This document shows, piece by piece, positions 51,312 through 59,697 of a stretch of DNA of 64,000 bases (its first letter is position 1; every line of letters begins with the position of its first letter). The stretch covers positions 933,435 to 997,434 of the forward strand of contig NZ_HG428741.1 in NCBI RefSeq assembly GCF_000380245.2. Reading direction: 5' to 3'. Position numbers and translations under genes: made by a program. A model generated the notes under the pieces. It was given only the letters and a program-made list of their open reading frames with translations, did not search any database and was not told the DNA's origin. The DNA is from Bacillus massiliigorillae (GTDB lineage: Bacteria; Bacillota; Bacilli; Bacillales; DSM-1321).

Positions 51312-52082
51312 ATGTCGATGTTTAACAAATTTTTAGCAAGTTTAGGAATGGGCAGTGCAAGAGTAGATACGAAGTTAGAAAAAGATTCTTTCTATCCAGG
51401 AGATCAAGTAAAGGGAGTTGTAGAAATTACTGGAGGGAATGTTGAACAACAAATAGATGAAATCTATTTAACGATACATACGAAGTATGAAAAAGAAAGT
51501 GGCGATAAAAAATATCATGAAACAGCAACAATTGAACGAATTCGAATCAATGAGCCCTTTTCAATTGCTGCAAATGAAGTGAAGGATATTCCTTTTTCAT
51601 TTACTTTACCTCTCGATACACCATTAACATATGGCGTTACAAAAGTATGGATTGCGACTGGTTTAGATATTAAAAATGCTGTAGATCCAAAAGATGAAGA
51701 TTATATTAAAGTTACTCCAACGCCACTTATCCATTCGGCGTTTTTAGCACTTACTGATTTAGGTTTTAAGCTTAGAAGTGCGAAATGTGAACAAGCTCCA
51801 TATAAATTTAGAAAAAGAATGCCTTATATTCAAGAGTTTGAATTTGTCCCTACTAGTGGTCAGTTTAGAGGCTTACTAGATGAATTGGAATTTGTATTTT
51901 ATCAAGTAAATACGGATCGTGCTGAAGTATTATTAGAAGTAGATCGAAAAGCAAGAGGCTTAGCTGGTTTGTTTGCCGAAGCACTTGATGTTGATGAGAC
52001 AATGGTGCGTTTAGATTTATCAAAACAAGATGTGCCGTATATGAAGGAAAAACTTACTCAAGTTATTTCACGTTATTCTTAA
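51312..52082 (+). CDS. spo0M: Sporulation-control protein Spo0M
   Basis: 256 residues of the arrestin-like Spo0M fold: SARVDTKLEKDSFYPGDQVKGVVEI at the start (split beta sandwich), FSIAANEVKDIPFSFTLPLDTPLTYG in the middle and a C-terminal ARGLAGLFAEALDVDE segment. Spo0M influences sporulation initiation and cell morphology in B. subtilis. Ribosome binding site GTGGAGG. Starts 20 bp after the kinase gene, so possibly co-transcribed with it. Confidence 0.93.
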   Translation: MSMFNKFLASLGMGSARVDTKLEKDSFYPGDQVKGVVEITGGNVEQQIDEIYLTIHTKYEKESGDKKYHETATIERIRINEPFSIAANEVKDIPFSFTLPLDTPLTYGVTKVWIATGLDIKNAVDPKDEDYIKVTPTPLIHSAFLALTDLGFKLRSAKCEQAPYKFRKRMPYIQEFEFVPTSGQFRGLLDELEFVFYQVNTDRAEVLLEVDRKARGLAGLFAEALDVDETMVRLDLSKQDVPYMKEKLTQVISRYS

Positions 52083-52084
52083 TG

Positions 52085-52132
52085 AAGGGGGCATACAAAA
52101 AGTGATATTAATTACTTTTTGTGTGCCCTTTT
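52085..52132 (+). terminator. Hairpin family D, copy 5 (terminator after spo0M)
   Basis: AAGGGGGCATACAAAAAGTGAT ... ATTACTTTTTGTGTGCCCTTTT; the most divergent member but with the same plan and position. Confidence 0.8.
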
Positions 52133-52316
52133 AAGCTGTAAGCTACTTATATGTGAAAAATAATTCTATGTTAATGAAGAATTAGCTTATTATAGTTGGG
52201 AATAATAGTATTGAAGTGAAAGATAGTCTAATTATTTGCAACCATCTTACAATTCAATAAGGTAAAAAAGTTATGGTATAGTAAGGATTGTAATATGTTA
52301 TTAGGAGGATTTAACG

Positions 52317-53018
52317 ATGAGTGTACATATAGGAGCAAAACCAGGCGAAATTGCTGATACTATTTTATTACCGGGTGACCCATTACGAGCAAAATATATT
52401 GCTGAAACATTTTTAGAAAATCCAACATGCTATAACGAAGTGCGTGGTATGTTAGGCTATACTGGTACTTATAAAGGTAAGAAAATCTCTGTTCAAGGAA
52501 CAGGAATGGGTGTACCTTCAATTTCAATCTATGTTAATGAATTAATTCAAAGCTATGATGTGAAGAAGCTAATCCGTGTTGGTACTTGTGGAGCAATTCA
52601 AGAAGATGTAAAAGTAAGAGATGTTATTCTTGCAATGTCTGCTTCAACAGATTCAAGAGCAAACCAATTAACATTTGGTATTGATTATGCACCAACAGCT
52701 AACTTTGAATTATTAAAGAACGCATTTGATGCTGGTGTTGAAAAAGGTCTTAATTTAAAAGTAGGTAATGTATTTACAGCAGATATGTTTTATAATGATA
52801 ATGCAGACCATAAGAAATGGGCTCAATATCAAATTCTAGCTTTAGAAATGGAATCTTCAGCGTTATATACAATTGCAGCGAAATTTGGAAGACAAGCTCT
52901 TTCCGTATTAACTGTAAGTGATCACTTATTAACAGGTGAAGAAACTACTTCTGAAGAAAGACAAACTACTTTCAATGAAATGATTGAAGTAGCTCTAGAA
53001 GCGGCTATTAAAGAATAA
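52317..53018 (+). CDS. deoD: Purine nucleoside phosphorylase DeoD
   Basis: Hexameric phosphorylase for (deoxy)adenosine and (deoxy)guanosine salvage; 233 residues. Phosphate site GDPLRAKYIAE and the EVRGMLGYTGTYKG stretch, catalytic Asp in LTVSDH, and ALEMESSALYTIAAKFG for ribose binding. TTAGGAGG ribosome binding site. Own terminator follows; next to yodJ and ctpA as in B. subtilis. Confidence 0.96.
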   Translation: MSVHIGAKPGEIADTILLPGDPLRAKYIAETFLENPTCYNEVRGMLGYTGTYKGKKISVQGTGMGVPSISIYVNELIQSYDVKKLIRVGTCGAIQEDVKVRDVILAMSASTDSRANQLTFGIDYAPTANFELLKNAFDAGVEKGLNLKVGNVFTADMFYNDNADHKKWAQYQILALEMESSALYTIAAKFGRQALSVLTVSDHLLTGEETTSEERQTTFNEMIEVALEAAIKE

Positions 53019-53035
53019 AACGTATGAATGTAACA

Positions 53036-53108
53036 AAGAGAATGCCCTGTCACTATGCTGTTACGATTTATTCGTATACAATAGAGATTAGGCATTCTTT
53101 TTTATTAT
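53036..53108 (+). terminator. Terminator with large loop after deoD
   Basis: AGAATGCC (53039-53046) pairs with GGCATTCT, followed by T6; the 45-nt loop holds a possible inner ACGATTTATTCGT hairpin. Confidence 0.65.
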
Positions 53109-53157
53109 TTCAATAAAGATAGCCAAAGAAAGAAAACAAAGGTGAGGACATTTGAAT

Positions 53158-53961
53158 ATGAACAGAAAATTAATAGGGGCGCTTATTTCAGTAACGTTGT
53201 TAAGTGGTTGTCAATCCCTACAGAATAGTTTTACGAACGATGAGGGAAACTCTTCTAAAGAACAGCAAACTTCTGAAAAGCAAGAAGAAAAGAATGGACA
53301 AGCTGCTGATGATGTTTTAACATTACCAGCACAATACTTCAATCAAATTGTTGAAACAGGTGGGAAGAAGGTTATACAAAACTCAGAGAATACTCTCGTA
53401 TTAGTGAATAAGACGTATTATCTGTCGGATTCTTATATTCCATCTGATCTTGTTCGTGCAAATGTTCATTATTCTTTTGGAGATGAACAAATTGAAAAAG
53501 CTTTGTTAAGACAGGAAGCAGCTACTGCACTTGAACAAATGTTCAATGGAGCTCAAGCCGAGGGTATTGAGTTGTACGCAGTTTCAGGTTACCGTTCGTA
53601 TGCAAGACAAAAAGTCCTATTCGATGCAGAAGTACAACAACATGGATTAGAAAAAGCTGAGGAAGCTGTTGCTATTCCAGGTCAAAGTGAACATCAAACA
53701 GGTTTAACAATGGATATTTCTAGTCGCTCTGTTAATTTACTTTTAACGCAGGAGTACGAGAATACACCAGAAGGTAAATGGTTGGCTACAAATGCTCATA
53801 AATATGGCTTTATCCTTCGTTACCCGAAAGGAAAAGAGAATATTACGGGCTACAAATATGAGCCATGGCATTTCCGTTATGTAGGTAAAGAATTCGCAAA
53901 AACGATCTACGAAAAAGGTTTGACATTAGAAGAATACTTTAATGTTGTTAAAGAAATTTAA
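53158..53961 (+). CDS. yodJ: D-alanyl-D-alanine carboxypeptidase, VanY/M15B lipoprotein (YodJ)
   Basis: 267 residues from ATG 53158 (AGGTGAGGA about 9 nt upstream; TTG 53152 is nearer). Signal peptide with lipobox LLSGC, an Asn/Gln/Lys-rich linker, then the M15B zinc peptidase domain: SGYRSY, SEHQTGLTMDIS (zinc His and Asp) and YEPWHFRYVGKE (catalytic Glu/His). Trims peptidoglycan stem peptides on the outer face of the membrane. Followed 50 bp later by ctpA. Confidence 0.92.
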   Translation: MNRKLIGALISVTLLSGCQSLQNSFTNDEGNSSKEQQTSEKQEEKNGQAADDVLTLPAQYFNQIVETGGKKVIQNSENTLVLVNKTYYLSDSYIPSDLVRANVHYSFGDEQIEKALLRQEAATALEQMFNGAQAEGIELYAVSGYRSYARQKVLFDAEVQQHGLEKAEEAVAIPGQSEHQTGLTMDISSRSVNLLLTQEYENTPEGKWLATNAHKYGFILRYPKGKENITGYKYEPWHFRYVGKEFAKTIYEKGLTLEEYFNVVKEI

Positions 53962-54015
53962 ATGTTATGATAAATCAGGCGGATATACGCGTATGTGAGT
54001 GAAAGTGGTGAGAAT

Positions 54016-55473
54016 ATGGAAGAGGAAAACAAGGTGAAGGACGAGCACAAAAATCCATCCTATGTGAAGTTTAAAAAATTTCACTTTATCATGGGTGTGT
54101 TCTTGCTGATTTTTTTAACAGCAGGTATTACTACGATTGCGCTAACATTCGGAGATGAGAAAGTTCAGCCAAATATCGTGAACCAACGCTCGGAATTTAA
54201 TAAGCTTTATGAAACATTTGATACAATTGAAAGCCAGTACTATACAAAGGTAGATAAAGAAAAATTGGTAAATGGTGCGATTAATGGAATGATTGATTCG
54301 CTGGATGATCCATATTCTGATTATATGGATATTGCAGAAGCTGAGAATTTCCACAATGTGATTTCATCATCATTTGAAGGTATTGGTGCTGAAATACAAG
54401 AGAAAGATTCGAAAATCGTGATTGTATCACCAATAAAAGGTTCTCCAGCTGAAAAAGCCGGATTAAAGCCAAATGATATTGTTTTAAGTGTAAATGGTAA
54501 AAGTCTTGAGGGTTTAAGTTCAACAGAAGCAGTATCTAAAATTAGAGGTAAGAAAGGTACAAAGGTTGCTTTGATTATTCAAAGAGGACAAGAAGAGCCT
54601 TTCACAGTTAATTTAGTTAGAGATACGATTCCTATTGAAACAGTTTATGCTGAAATGCTAGATAATAATATTGCCAAGATTCATGTATCTTCATTCTCTG
54701 ATAATACAACTGTCGAACTTACGAAAGCTTTAGAAGAAATGAAAGCTAAAGGGATGAAAGGTTTAGTTTTAGACCTAAGAGGAAATCCAGGTGGCATTAT
54801 GGAACAAGCTATGCAAATTGCTAGTATGTTTGTTCCTAAAGATAAAGCACTCTTCCAAATCGAAGATCGTAATGGTAATAAACAAGTTATTAAATCAGAA
54901 AATAGCAATGTTGCAACATTCCCAGTTGTTGTTTTAATTGATGAAGGAAGTGCGAGTGCATCTGAAATTGTCGCTGCGGCTGTTAAAGAATCAGCAGGAA
55001 TTCCTCTTGTTGGTGAGAAATCATTCGGTAAAGGGACAATTCAAACAGCGAAAGACCTAGAAGATGGGTCGAATATTAAATATACAACGGGTAAATGGTT
55101 AACTCCAAATGGTACTTGGATTCATAAAAAAGGAATTGAACCGGATGTGAAGGTGGCATTACCATCGTATGCACATCTAACGTATATTTCGCCTGACAAG
55201 GAATTGAAAGAGGGTACTACATCATCAGAAGTGAAAGTAGCAGAGCAAATGCTTGAAGCACTTGGCTATAAACCAGGAAAAGTTGATGGCATTTATGATG
55301 AAAATACAAAAACGGCTGTTATGCAACTTCAAAAAGATGTGAAGTTAGAACAGAACGGAATTTTGAAAGATAAAACGACACTTGCTTTAATGAATAAACT
55401 TCGTGAAAAAATCTTAGCGAATGACACTCAATTAAATAAAGCAGTTGAAATTCTTACTGAAAAAATGAAGTAA
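54016..55473 (+). CDS. ctpA: C-terminal processing serine protease (S41, CtpA)
   Basis: 485 residues from ATG 54016; GTG 53995 is an alternative. Domains: cytoplasmic Lys/Glu-rich start, one transmembrane helix (about 25-45), PDZ (about 115-195, KGSPAEKAGLKPNDIVLSVNG), S41 peptidase with catalytic Ser in DEGSASASEIVAAA and Lys in GEKSFGKGTIQ, then a peptidoglycan-binding helical bundle (KVDGIYDENTKTAVMQLQ). Exposed outside the membrane. CtpA rather than CtpB by position near yodJ. Confidence 0.92.
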   Translation: MEEENKVKDEHKNPSYVKFKKFHFIMGVFLLIFLTAGITTIALTFGDEKVQPNIVNQRSEFNKLYETFDTIESQYYTKVDKEKLVNGAINGMIDSLDDPYSDYMDIAEAENFHNVISSSFEGIGAEIQEKDSKIVIVSPIKGSPAEKAGLKPNDIVLSVNGKSLEGLSSTEAVSKIRGKKGTKVALIIQRGQEEPFTVNLVRDTIPIETVYAEMLDNNIAKIHVSSFSDNTTVELTKALEEMKAKGMKGLVLDLRGNPGGIMEQAMQIASMFVPKDKALFQIEDRNGNKQVIKSENSNVATFPVVVLIDEGSASASEIVAAAVKESAGIPLVGEKSFGKGTIQTAKDLEDGSNIKYTTGKWLTPNGTWIHKKGIEPDVKVALPSYAHLTYISPDKELKEGTTSSEVKVAEQMLEALGYKPGKVDGIYDENTKTAVMQLQKDVKLEQNGILKDKTTLALMNKLREKILANDTQLNKAVEILTEKMK

Positions 55474-55479
55474 GATTAT

Positions 55480-55524
55480 ATGAAAAAAGAGATGATACAG
55501 CGTTAGCTGATCATCTCTTTTTTG
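55480..55524. terminator. Bidirectional terminator between ctpA and cbiO
   Basis: AAAAAAGAGATGAT-ACAGC ... GCTG-ATCATCTCTTTTTT stem; A on one side and T on the other, between convergent genes. Confidence 0.92.
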
Positions 55525-55527
55525 TTG

Positions 55528-56373
55528 TTAAACCGTTATTTCAACTTTCTTGATTAAAGTATATAACTCTTCTTTTCTTCTAGGTACTTCCACGTTCGAA
55601 GACAGTTGTTTACCTTGTAAAAGCTCGTCAAACGTTTCTAAGATCCAAGGTTTCTCTAAATGAGCTTGCTGTACTAAATGATTCTTACGAAAAATTGAAA
55701 TGGGGTCTCCAGTATAAATAATCTCACCATCATTCATGACAATGATTTCATCTGCCCATTCATAGGCTAAATTCACATCGTGAGTAGATAAGATAATGGT
55801 TTTGTTTGGACCGTGAATAAGGTCTAATACGTTCATAATTTGTTTGGAAAAATAAGCATCTAAACCAGCCGTAGGCTCATCAAGAATGAATACATCAGGG
55901 TCCATTGCCAAAACACCAGCAATCGCCACTCGTTTCTTTTGTCCAAGGCTTAGGAAATGCGTTGGTTTATGTTTGAATTGTTCTACTTCTGTTTGCTGCA
56001 TGGCCCACTCTACTCTTCGTAGGACCTCTTCTTGAGATAGATTTAAATTTAGTGGCCCAAATGATATATCTTGAAGTACGTTAGAAGAAAATAATTGCGA
56101 ATCCGGATCTTGAAATACAATATTCACTTGTTTACGTAAATGAAACAATGATTTGCGGTCATGTTTCATCTTTGTTCCATTAAATTGAATCGTACCGCTA
56201 GAAGGCTCTAAAATTCCGTTCAAATGTAGAAATAACGTAGATTTACCTGCACCGTTATTGCCTAATAATGCGATTTTTTTACCTTTGCCTATTGTTAAAG
56301 AAAGATTGTTTAAAGCAACGGTTCCATCGGCATATCGATGTGTTAAGTTAATTATATCAAAATAATTATCCAT
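55528..56373 (-). CDS. cbiO: Cobalt ECF transporter ATPase CbiO
   Basis: ATP-binding subunit of the CbiMNQO cobalt importer; 281 residues. Walker A GNNGAGKST, Q-loop VFQDPDSQLFSS, signature LSLGQKKRVAIAGVLA, Walker B VFILDEPTAGLD, H-loop STHDVNLAYEW; the LSLGQ form is typical of the family. Last gene of the minus-strand cbiMNQO operon, directly abutting cbiQ. Confidence 0.94.
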   Translation of the reverse strand: MDNYFDIINLTHRYADGTVALNNLSLTIGKGKKIALLGNNGAGKSTLFLHLNGILEPSSGTIQFNGTKMKHDRKSLFHLRKQVNIVFQDPDSQLFSSNVLQDISFGPLNLNLSQEEVLRRVEWAMQQTEVEQFKHKPTHFLSLGQKKRVAIAGVLAMDPDVFILDEPTAGLDAYFSKQIMNVLDLIHGPNKTIILSTHDVNLAYEWADEIIVMNDGEIIYTGDPISIFRKNHLVQQAHLEKPWILETFDELLQGKQLSSNVEVPRRKEELYTLIKKVEITV

Positions 56374-57162
56374 TTATATTATGCCCCCAAACTCATAATA
56401 GACCATCGCAATAGCAGTGAATATGCTAATGATGATGACCCAATTCCTAGTAGAGTAATGATATGTTGCCTGTAAAAAGTTGAGGTCTTCATGATATCCT
56501 CTTGCATGCATAGCAATGTTTAGTTCATTGGCACGTCTAAATACTTGCACGAATAATGTTGAGATGAGAAGTCCGAGCGATTGAATACCTTGTCTAATTG
56601 TAAAGTAGCCGAGTCTAGCATGTTGTGATCGGAATATTTCTAGTGATGTATCAAGAAAAACAAAAATAAATCGATAGGTTAGCTCAATCAGTTCAATTAA
56701 GAGTTTGGGAACTTTTAGTTTTCGTAATATATCAAATATCGTCGTTAATGGTGTCGTTAATGTTAAAAAATATAAACAACTAATGCTTCCGAGAACCGTA
56801 AAAAAAAGTGTAGCGGCCCGTTGGACTGAATCATTCGTAATGAAAATCACCCATTTACCTACTTGTAATTCCCAAATAGTCTCCATTGTAACGGAATGAA
56901 AATCAGCAAATGAGAGAAGTAAAGTTACAAGACCAGATAGTAGAAACATAGCAGGTAATAATAATAGTTTTACATAATAGGTAAACGGTATTTTAGCCGC
57001 AAAAATAGTAAAAGCACTCATCACTATAAAAGTGATGAGTGAAACAAGTACGTTTTTAACAGCTAAAGAAAAAATCATTAAAGTAAGTGAGAAAACCATT
57101 TTTTCTACAGGATGTGTTTCACTTAGTCTGTTAAAATAAGCATATTTATCAATTAATAACAT
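56374..57162 (-). CDS. cbiQ: Cobalt ECF transporter transmembrane protein CbiQ
   Basis: 262 residues, T-component with five to six hydrophobic segments and the ATPase-coupling ARG motifs SQHARLGYF and NIAMHARGYHED near the C-terminus. Start ATG at 57162, one base after the cbiN stop region; the operon order M-N-Q-O is standard for cobalt systems. Confidence 0.94.
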   Translation of the reverse strand: MLLIDKYAYFNRLSETHPVEKMVFSLTLMIFSLAVKNVLVSLITFIVMSAFTIFAAKIPFTYYVKLLLLPAMFLLSGLVTLLLSFADFHSVTMETIWELQVGKWVIFITNDSVQRAATLFFTVLGSISCLYFLTLTTPLTTIFDILRKLKVPKLLIELIELTYRFIFVFLDTSLEIFRSQHARLGYFTIRQGIQSLGLLISTLFVQVFRRANELNIAMHARGYHEDLNFLQATYHYSTRNWVIIISIFTAIAMVYYEFGGII

Positions 57163-57163
57163 G

Positions 57164-57457
57164 TTATTCTTCTTTTCTTTTTTGTGTAAATTTTTTATGT
57201 TTGCCTTTATTCAAGCCAACAAAGTAGCCGATGAATCCAGCGCCAATTGCTGCTTGTAGTGAGAATAATAAGCTTTCAATTTCACCACTTGGTGGCTCCC
57301 AAATGGAACTAAACCATGGTTCATAATCTGGCGCGATATTACCGATTTCACTTTCAGCTTTACCATCGGCTCCACCAAATTCAGCACCTTTTTGAATGAA
57401 TAGTGGAAACACAGCAAGAAGAACGACAATTAAAATGAGAACGAGATTTTTTTTCAT
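57164..57457 (-). CDS. cbiN: Cobalt ECF transporter subunit CbiN
   Basis: 97 residues with two transmembrane helices (about 5-20 and 66-86) around an extracellular acidic loop (GGADGKAESEIGNIAPDYEPWFSSIWEPPSGEIES, in part), the classic CbiN layout. Presence of cbiN marks the system as cobalt- rather than nickel-specific in most cases. Confidence 0.92.
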   Translation of the reverse strand: MKKNLVLILIVVLLAVFPLFIQKGAEFGGADGKAESEIGNIAPDYEPWFSSIWEPPSGEIESLLFSLQAAIGAGFIGYFVGLNKGKHKKFTQKRKEE

Positions 57458-57458
57458 A

Positions 57459-58208
57459 TTAATGTGCCTCCTTTGAAGAAAACACGCGCAACATTTTTAA
57501 TTCTTTCACGTTATATTTACGTAAAACATTCATAACAACAACTGTTAAAATACCTTCACTAATTGCCAATGGAATTTGTGTTAATGCGAAAATTCCTGAG
57601 AATTTAGTGAATGAAGCTACAAAACCACCTGCTTCTGATGGGAAAGCTAAAGCTAGTTGAACAGATGTCATTACATATGTAGCCAAATCTCCTAATGCAG
57701 CTGCCAAAAATACAGCAATCGAAAAAGAAAATCCTGCTTTCTGAGAGCTTTTAAAAATGAAATATGATACTAACGGCCCGACAATGGCCATTGAAAATGT
57801 ATTGGCACCTAATGTTGTTAATCCACCATGAGCTAATAATAAAGATTGGAATAACAAAACGATAAAACCAATGACACTCATCGCAGCAGGTCCGAATAAA
57901 ACCGTCCCTAAGCCAACCCCTGTTGGATGTGAGCAGCTTCCTGTAACGGAAGGGATTTTCAATGCTGATAATACAAATGCAAACGCTCCAGATAAACCGA
58001 GCATCATTTTTGTTTCTGGATTTTCTTTTATTTTTCTTTTTATTGCAAGTAAGCCAACAATTAGGAATGGCAACGAAATAGCCCACCAAAAAATTGCCCA
58101 TTCGACTGGTAGGAAGCCTTCCATAATGTGCATGGCAAATGCTTGCTTAGGTACAAGAAGTAAAAATAAAATAAAGTACATAATTTTAAAGCTAGCCTTT
58201 TTACGCAT
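57459..58208 (-). CDS. cbiM: Cobalt ECF transporter substrate component CbiM
   Basis: 249 residues. Signal peptide ends PKQAFA, so that cleavage leaves MHIMEGFLP, the metal-binding N-terminus in which His2 coordinates cobalt. GSCSHPTGVGLGTVLFGP is another family signature. About seven membrane helices. AAGGAG precedes ATG 58208. First gene of the operon, 208 bp after the cobalamin riboswitch aptamer. Confidence 0.95.
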   Translation of the reverse strand: MRKKASFKIMYFILFLLLVPKQAFAMHIMEGFLPVEWAIFWWAISLPFLIVGLLAIKRKIKENPETKMMLGLSGAFAFVLSALKIPSVTGSCSHPTGVGLGTVLFGPAAMSVIGFIVLLFQSLLLAHGGLTTLGANTFSMAIVGPLVSYFIFKSSQKAGFSFSIAVFLAAALGDLATYVMTSVQLALAFPSEAGGFVASFTKFSGIFALTQIPLAISEGILTVVVMNVLRKYNVKELKMLRVFSSKEAH

Positions 58209-58289
58209 TTTTTAATCTCCTTTGTAAGTTTTAGAATTTAGAACTAACAGTGTGTACGATCAAAAAACAACGTGGATAGAAAGTAAAGC

Positions 58290-58326
58290 ACAAAAAAACA
58301 CTTGTCCCAAAGTGGGAGAAGTGCCC
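58290..58326 (-). terminator. Riboswitch-controlled terminator ahead of cbiM (minus strand)
   Basis: On the minus strand CACTT-CTCCCA-CTTT-GGGA-CAAGTG followed by T7, between the aptamer and cbiM; the expected expression platform. Confidence 0.8.
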
Positions 58327-58416
58327 GATTCGTAAATAAAATGATTGATTTAATAATAAAAAATTCAAATTATTATACTCGCACACCTATCCTCGTAGGT
58401 AATAGATTGATAAACC

Positions 58417-58590
58417 TTTATGGCAGGTCTCCTGGCTTCGATTCAACACTTTATTATGCCTTCCCATTTTATCTATAAAACAGTGACTTAAAATAATAAA
58501 GCTCCTCGTTACAGTGGCGGGACCGCTCCGAATTTACATCGGATTCCCTATTAAGCGAAATACTCTCTAAATAATATTTCACACCATAAA
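58417..58590 (-). promoter_or_regulatory. Cobalamin riboswitch controlling cbiMNQO
   Basis: Minus-strand aptamer. P1 stem TTTATGG / CCATAAA closes it; inside are GGGAATCCGATGTAAATTCGG, AGCGGTCCCGCCACTGTAA and the B12 box AGCCAGGAGACCTGCC. Adenosylcobalamin binding is expected to stop transcription at the downstream terminator and shut off cobalt uptake. Confidence 0.95.
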
Positions 58591-58858
58591 GCATATGTAG
58601 TTATAAATTCCATGGAATAGTGTAGCATGAAAAAACATATAGTTCCACAAATATTTAGAAAAATAAAAATTTGGTAGGTTTTTACTGCATTATTTTTTAG
58701 TGGTACTAAAGTCAGGAATAATAAGCAGTATCATTTTTTTGTTGAAAAAAAATGAATATAGTGTATGATGTACGTAGTTTAAAATTTGAAATATTTACAA
58801 CAATTTTAATAATAAAATTAATTAAATGTTAAAAGTTCCTTTTGTATAGATTGTATGC
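58591..58858. other. Divergent promoter region between two riboswitches
   Basis: 268 bp of very AT-rich DNA between the two aptamers; both operons' promoters must be here. No gene is seen. Confidence 0.6.
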
Positions 58859-58994
58859 AAAAGGTAAAAGGGAAATCGGTGAAAGACCGATGCAGCCCCC
58901 GCTACTGTAAAGCTGATGAAATTGTGAATACCACTGGTTAAGAGCCGGGAAGGTACAAGAGTAAACTGAAGCTAAGCCAGGAGACCTGCTTTTA
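58859..58994 (+). promoter_or_regulatory. Cobalamin riboswitch controlling the cbi biosynthesis operon
   Basis: AAAGGTAAAAGGGAAATCGGTG, the CCGATGCAGCCCCCGCTACTG core and AAGCCAGGAGACCTGCTTTT (B12 box plus P1 3' strand). Plus strand, leading into cbiW. Back-to-back with the riboswitch of cbiMNQO. Confidence 0.95.
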
Positions 58995-59095
58995 ATGTCG
59001 AGTCGAACTTTTCGGAGGGAAGAGTGGAAGAGCTAATTTTGATTTGGAATAAACGAGATTTCTTGAATCTCTGTTTCTTACATGTGGCTTTTTTA

Positions 59096-59128
59096 TGAAA
59101 TCCTATTCTTTGAGAGTAGGATTTTTTT
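59096..59128 (+). terminator. Riboswitch-controlled terminator ahead of cbiW
   Basis: AAATCCTATTC-TTTGA-GAGTAGGATTT stem (one mismatch) followed by T7, about 100 nt after the aptamer. Confidence 0.88.
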
Positions 59129-59282
59129 ATACTTTACGAAAGTTTAAATTCTTTAAAGGAATAAAGTATAAGAAAAGACATCGACTTTCGCCATTAGGAG
59201 CGATAAGTCGTGTTTTTCTAATTTTGTTTTCGAAAAAAAGAATGACTCATTATGGGGGAATACAAGATTTGGGGGATGGGAA

Positions 59283-59648
59283 ATGACAACTTGGAACTTA
59301 AATGGGACATGCTCACATTTGTTTATGTGCAATGGCAGTAGTTGCAATCGAAAAGATGCGGAGGAAGTAACGTTAGCGATACGTGATGAAATTACGAAAC
59401 TTGGATTAGACGATAAGATTCATACGACTAGAACTCGTTGTAATGGAAGATGTAAAGACGCCCCAGTGGTAATCGAATATCCAAAGGGGAATTGGTACGG
59501 TTCTCTAACTGCTGATGTTGGTAGAGAGATTGTTAGAACTTATAATCAAGCTCCTTTAAGAGAGTATGTTAGCTATGAAGTAATTAATGGTGAAATGACA
59601 AGAAATGAAGAATATACAGCAATCAAAGGTATTTCAAAGAAGAAGTAA
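59283..59648 (+). CDS. cbiW: Thioredoxin-like [2Fe-2S] ferredoxin CbiW
   Basis: 121 residues. Four cysteines in the pattern of thioredoxin-like 2Fe-2S ferredoxins: CNGSSC near residue 16-21 and CNGRC near 53-57. In the B. megaterium cobI operon CbiW is the first gene and is thought to serve redox needs of the anaerobic corrin pathway. Ribosome binding site TGGGGGATGGG. Followed by cbiH60 49 bp downstream. Confidence 0.9.
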   Translation: MTTWNLNGTCSHLFMCNGSSCNRKDAEEVTLAIRDEITKLGLDDKIHTTRTRCNGRCKDAPVVIEYPKGNWYGSLTADVGREIVRTYNQAPLREYVSYEVINGEMTRNEEYTAIKGISKKK

Positions 59649-59697
59649 TTGTAACATAGAGTACCTAACATCATGGTGGGGAAAGGATGTTTAGTTG

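Noticed and set aside
59095..59286. 63-residue frame between the second riboswitch and cbiW
   Set aside because: It starts inside the riboswitch terminator hairpin, has no ribosome binding site, is extremely basic and has no family features.
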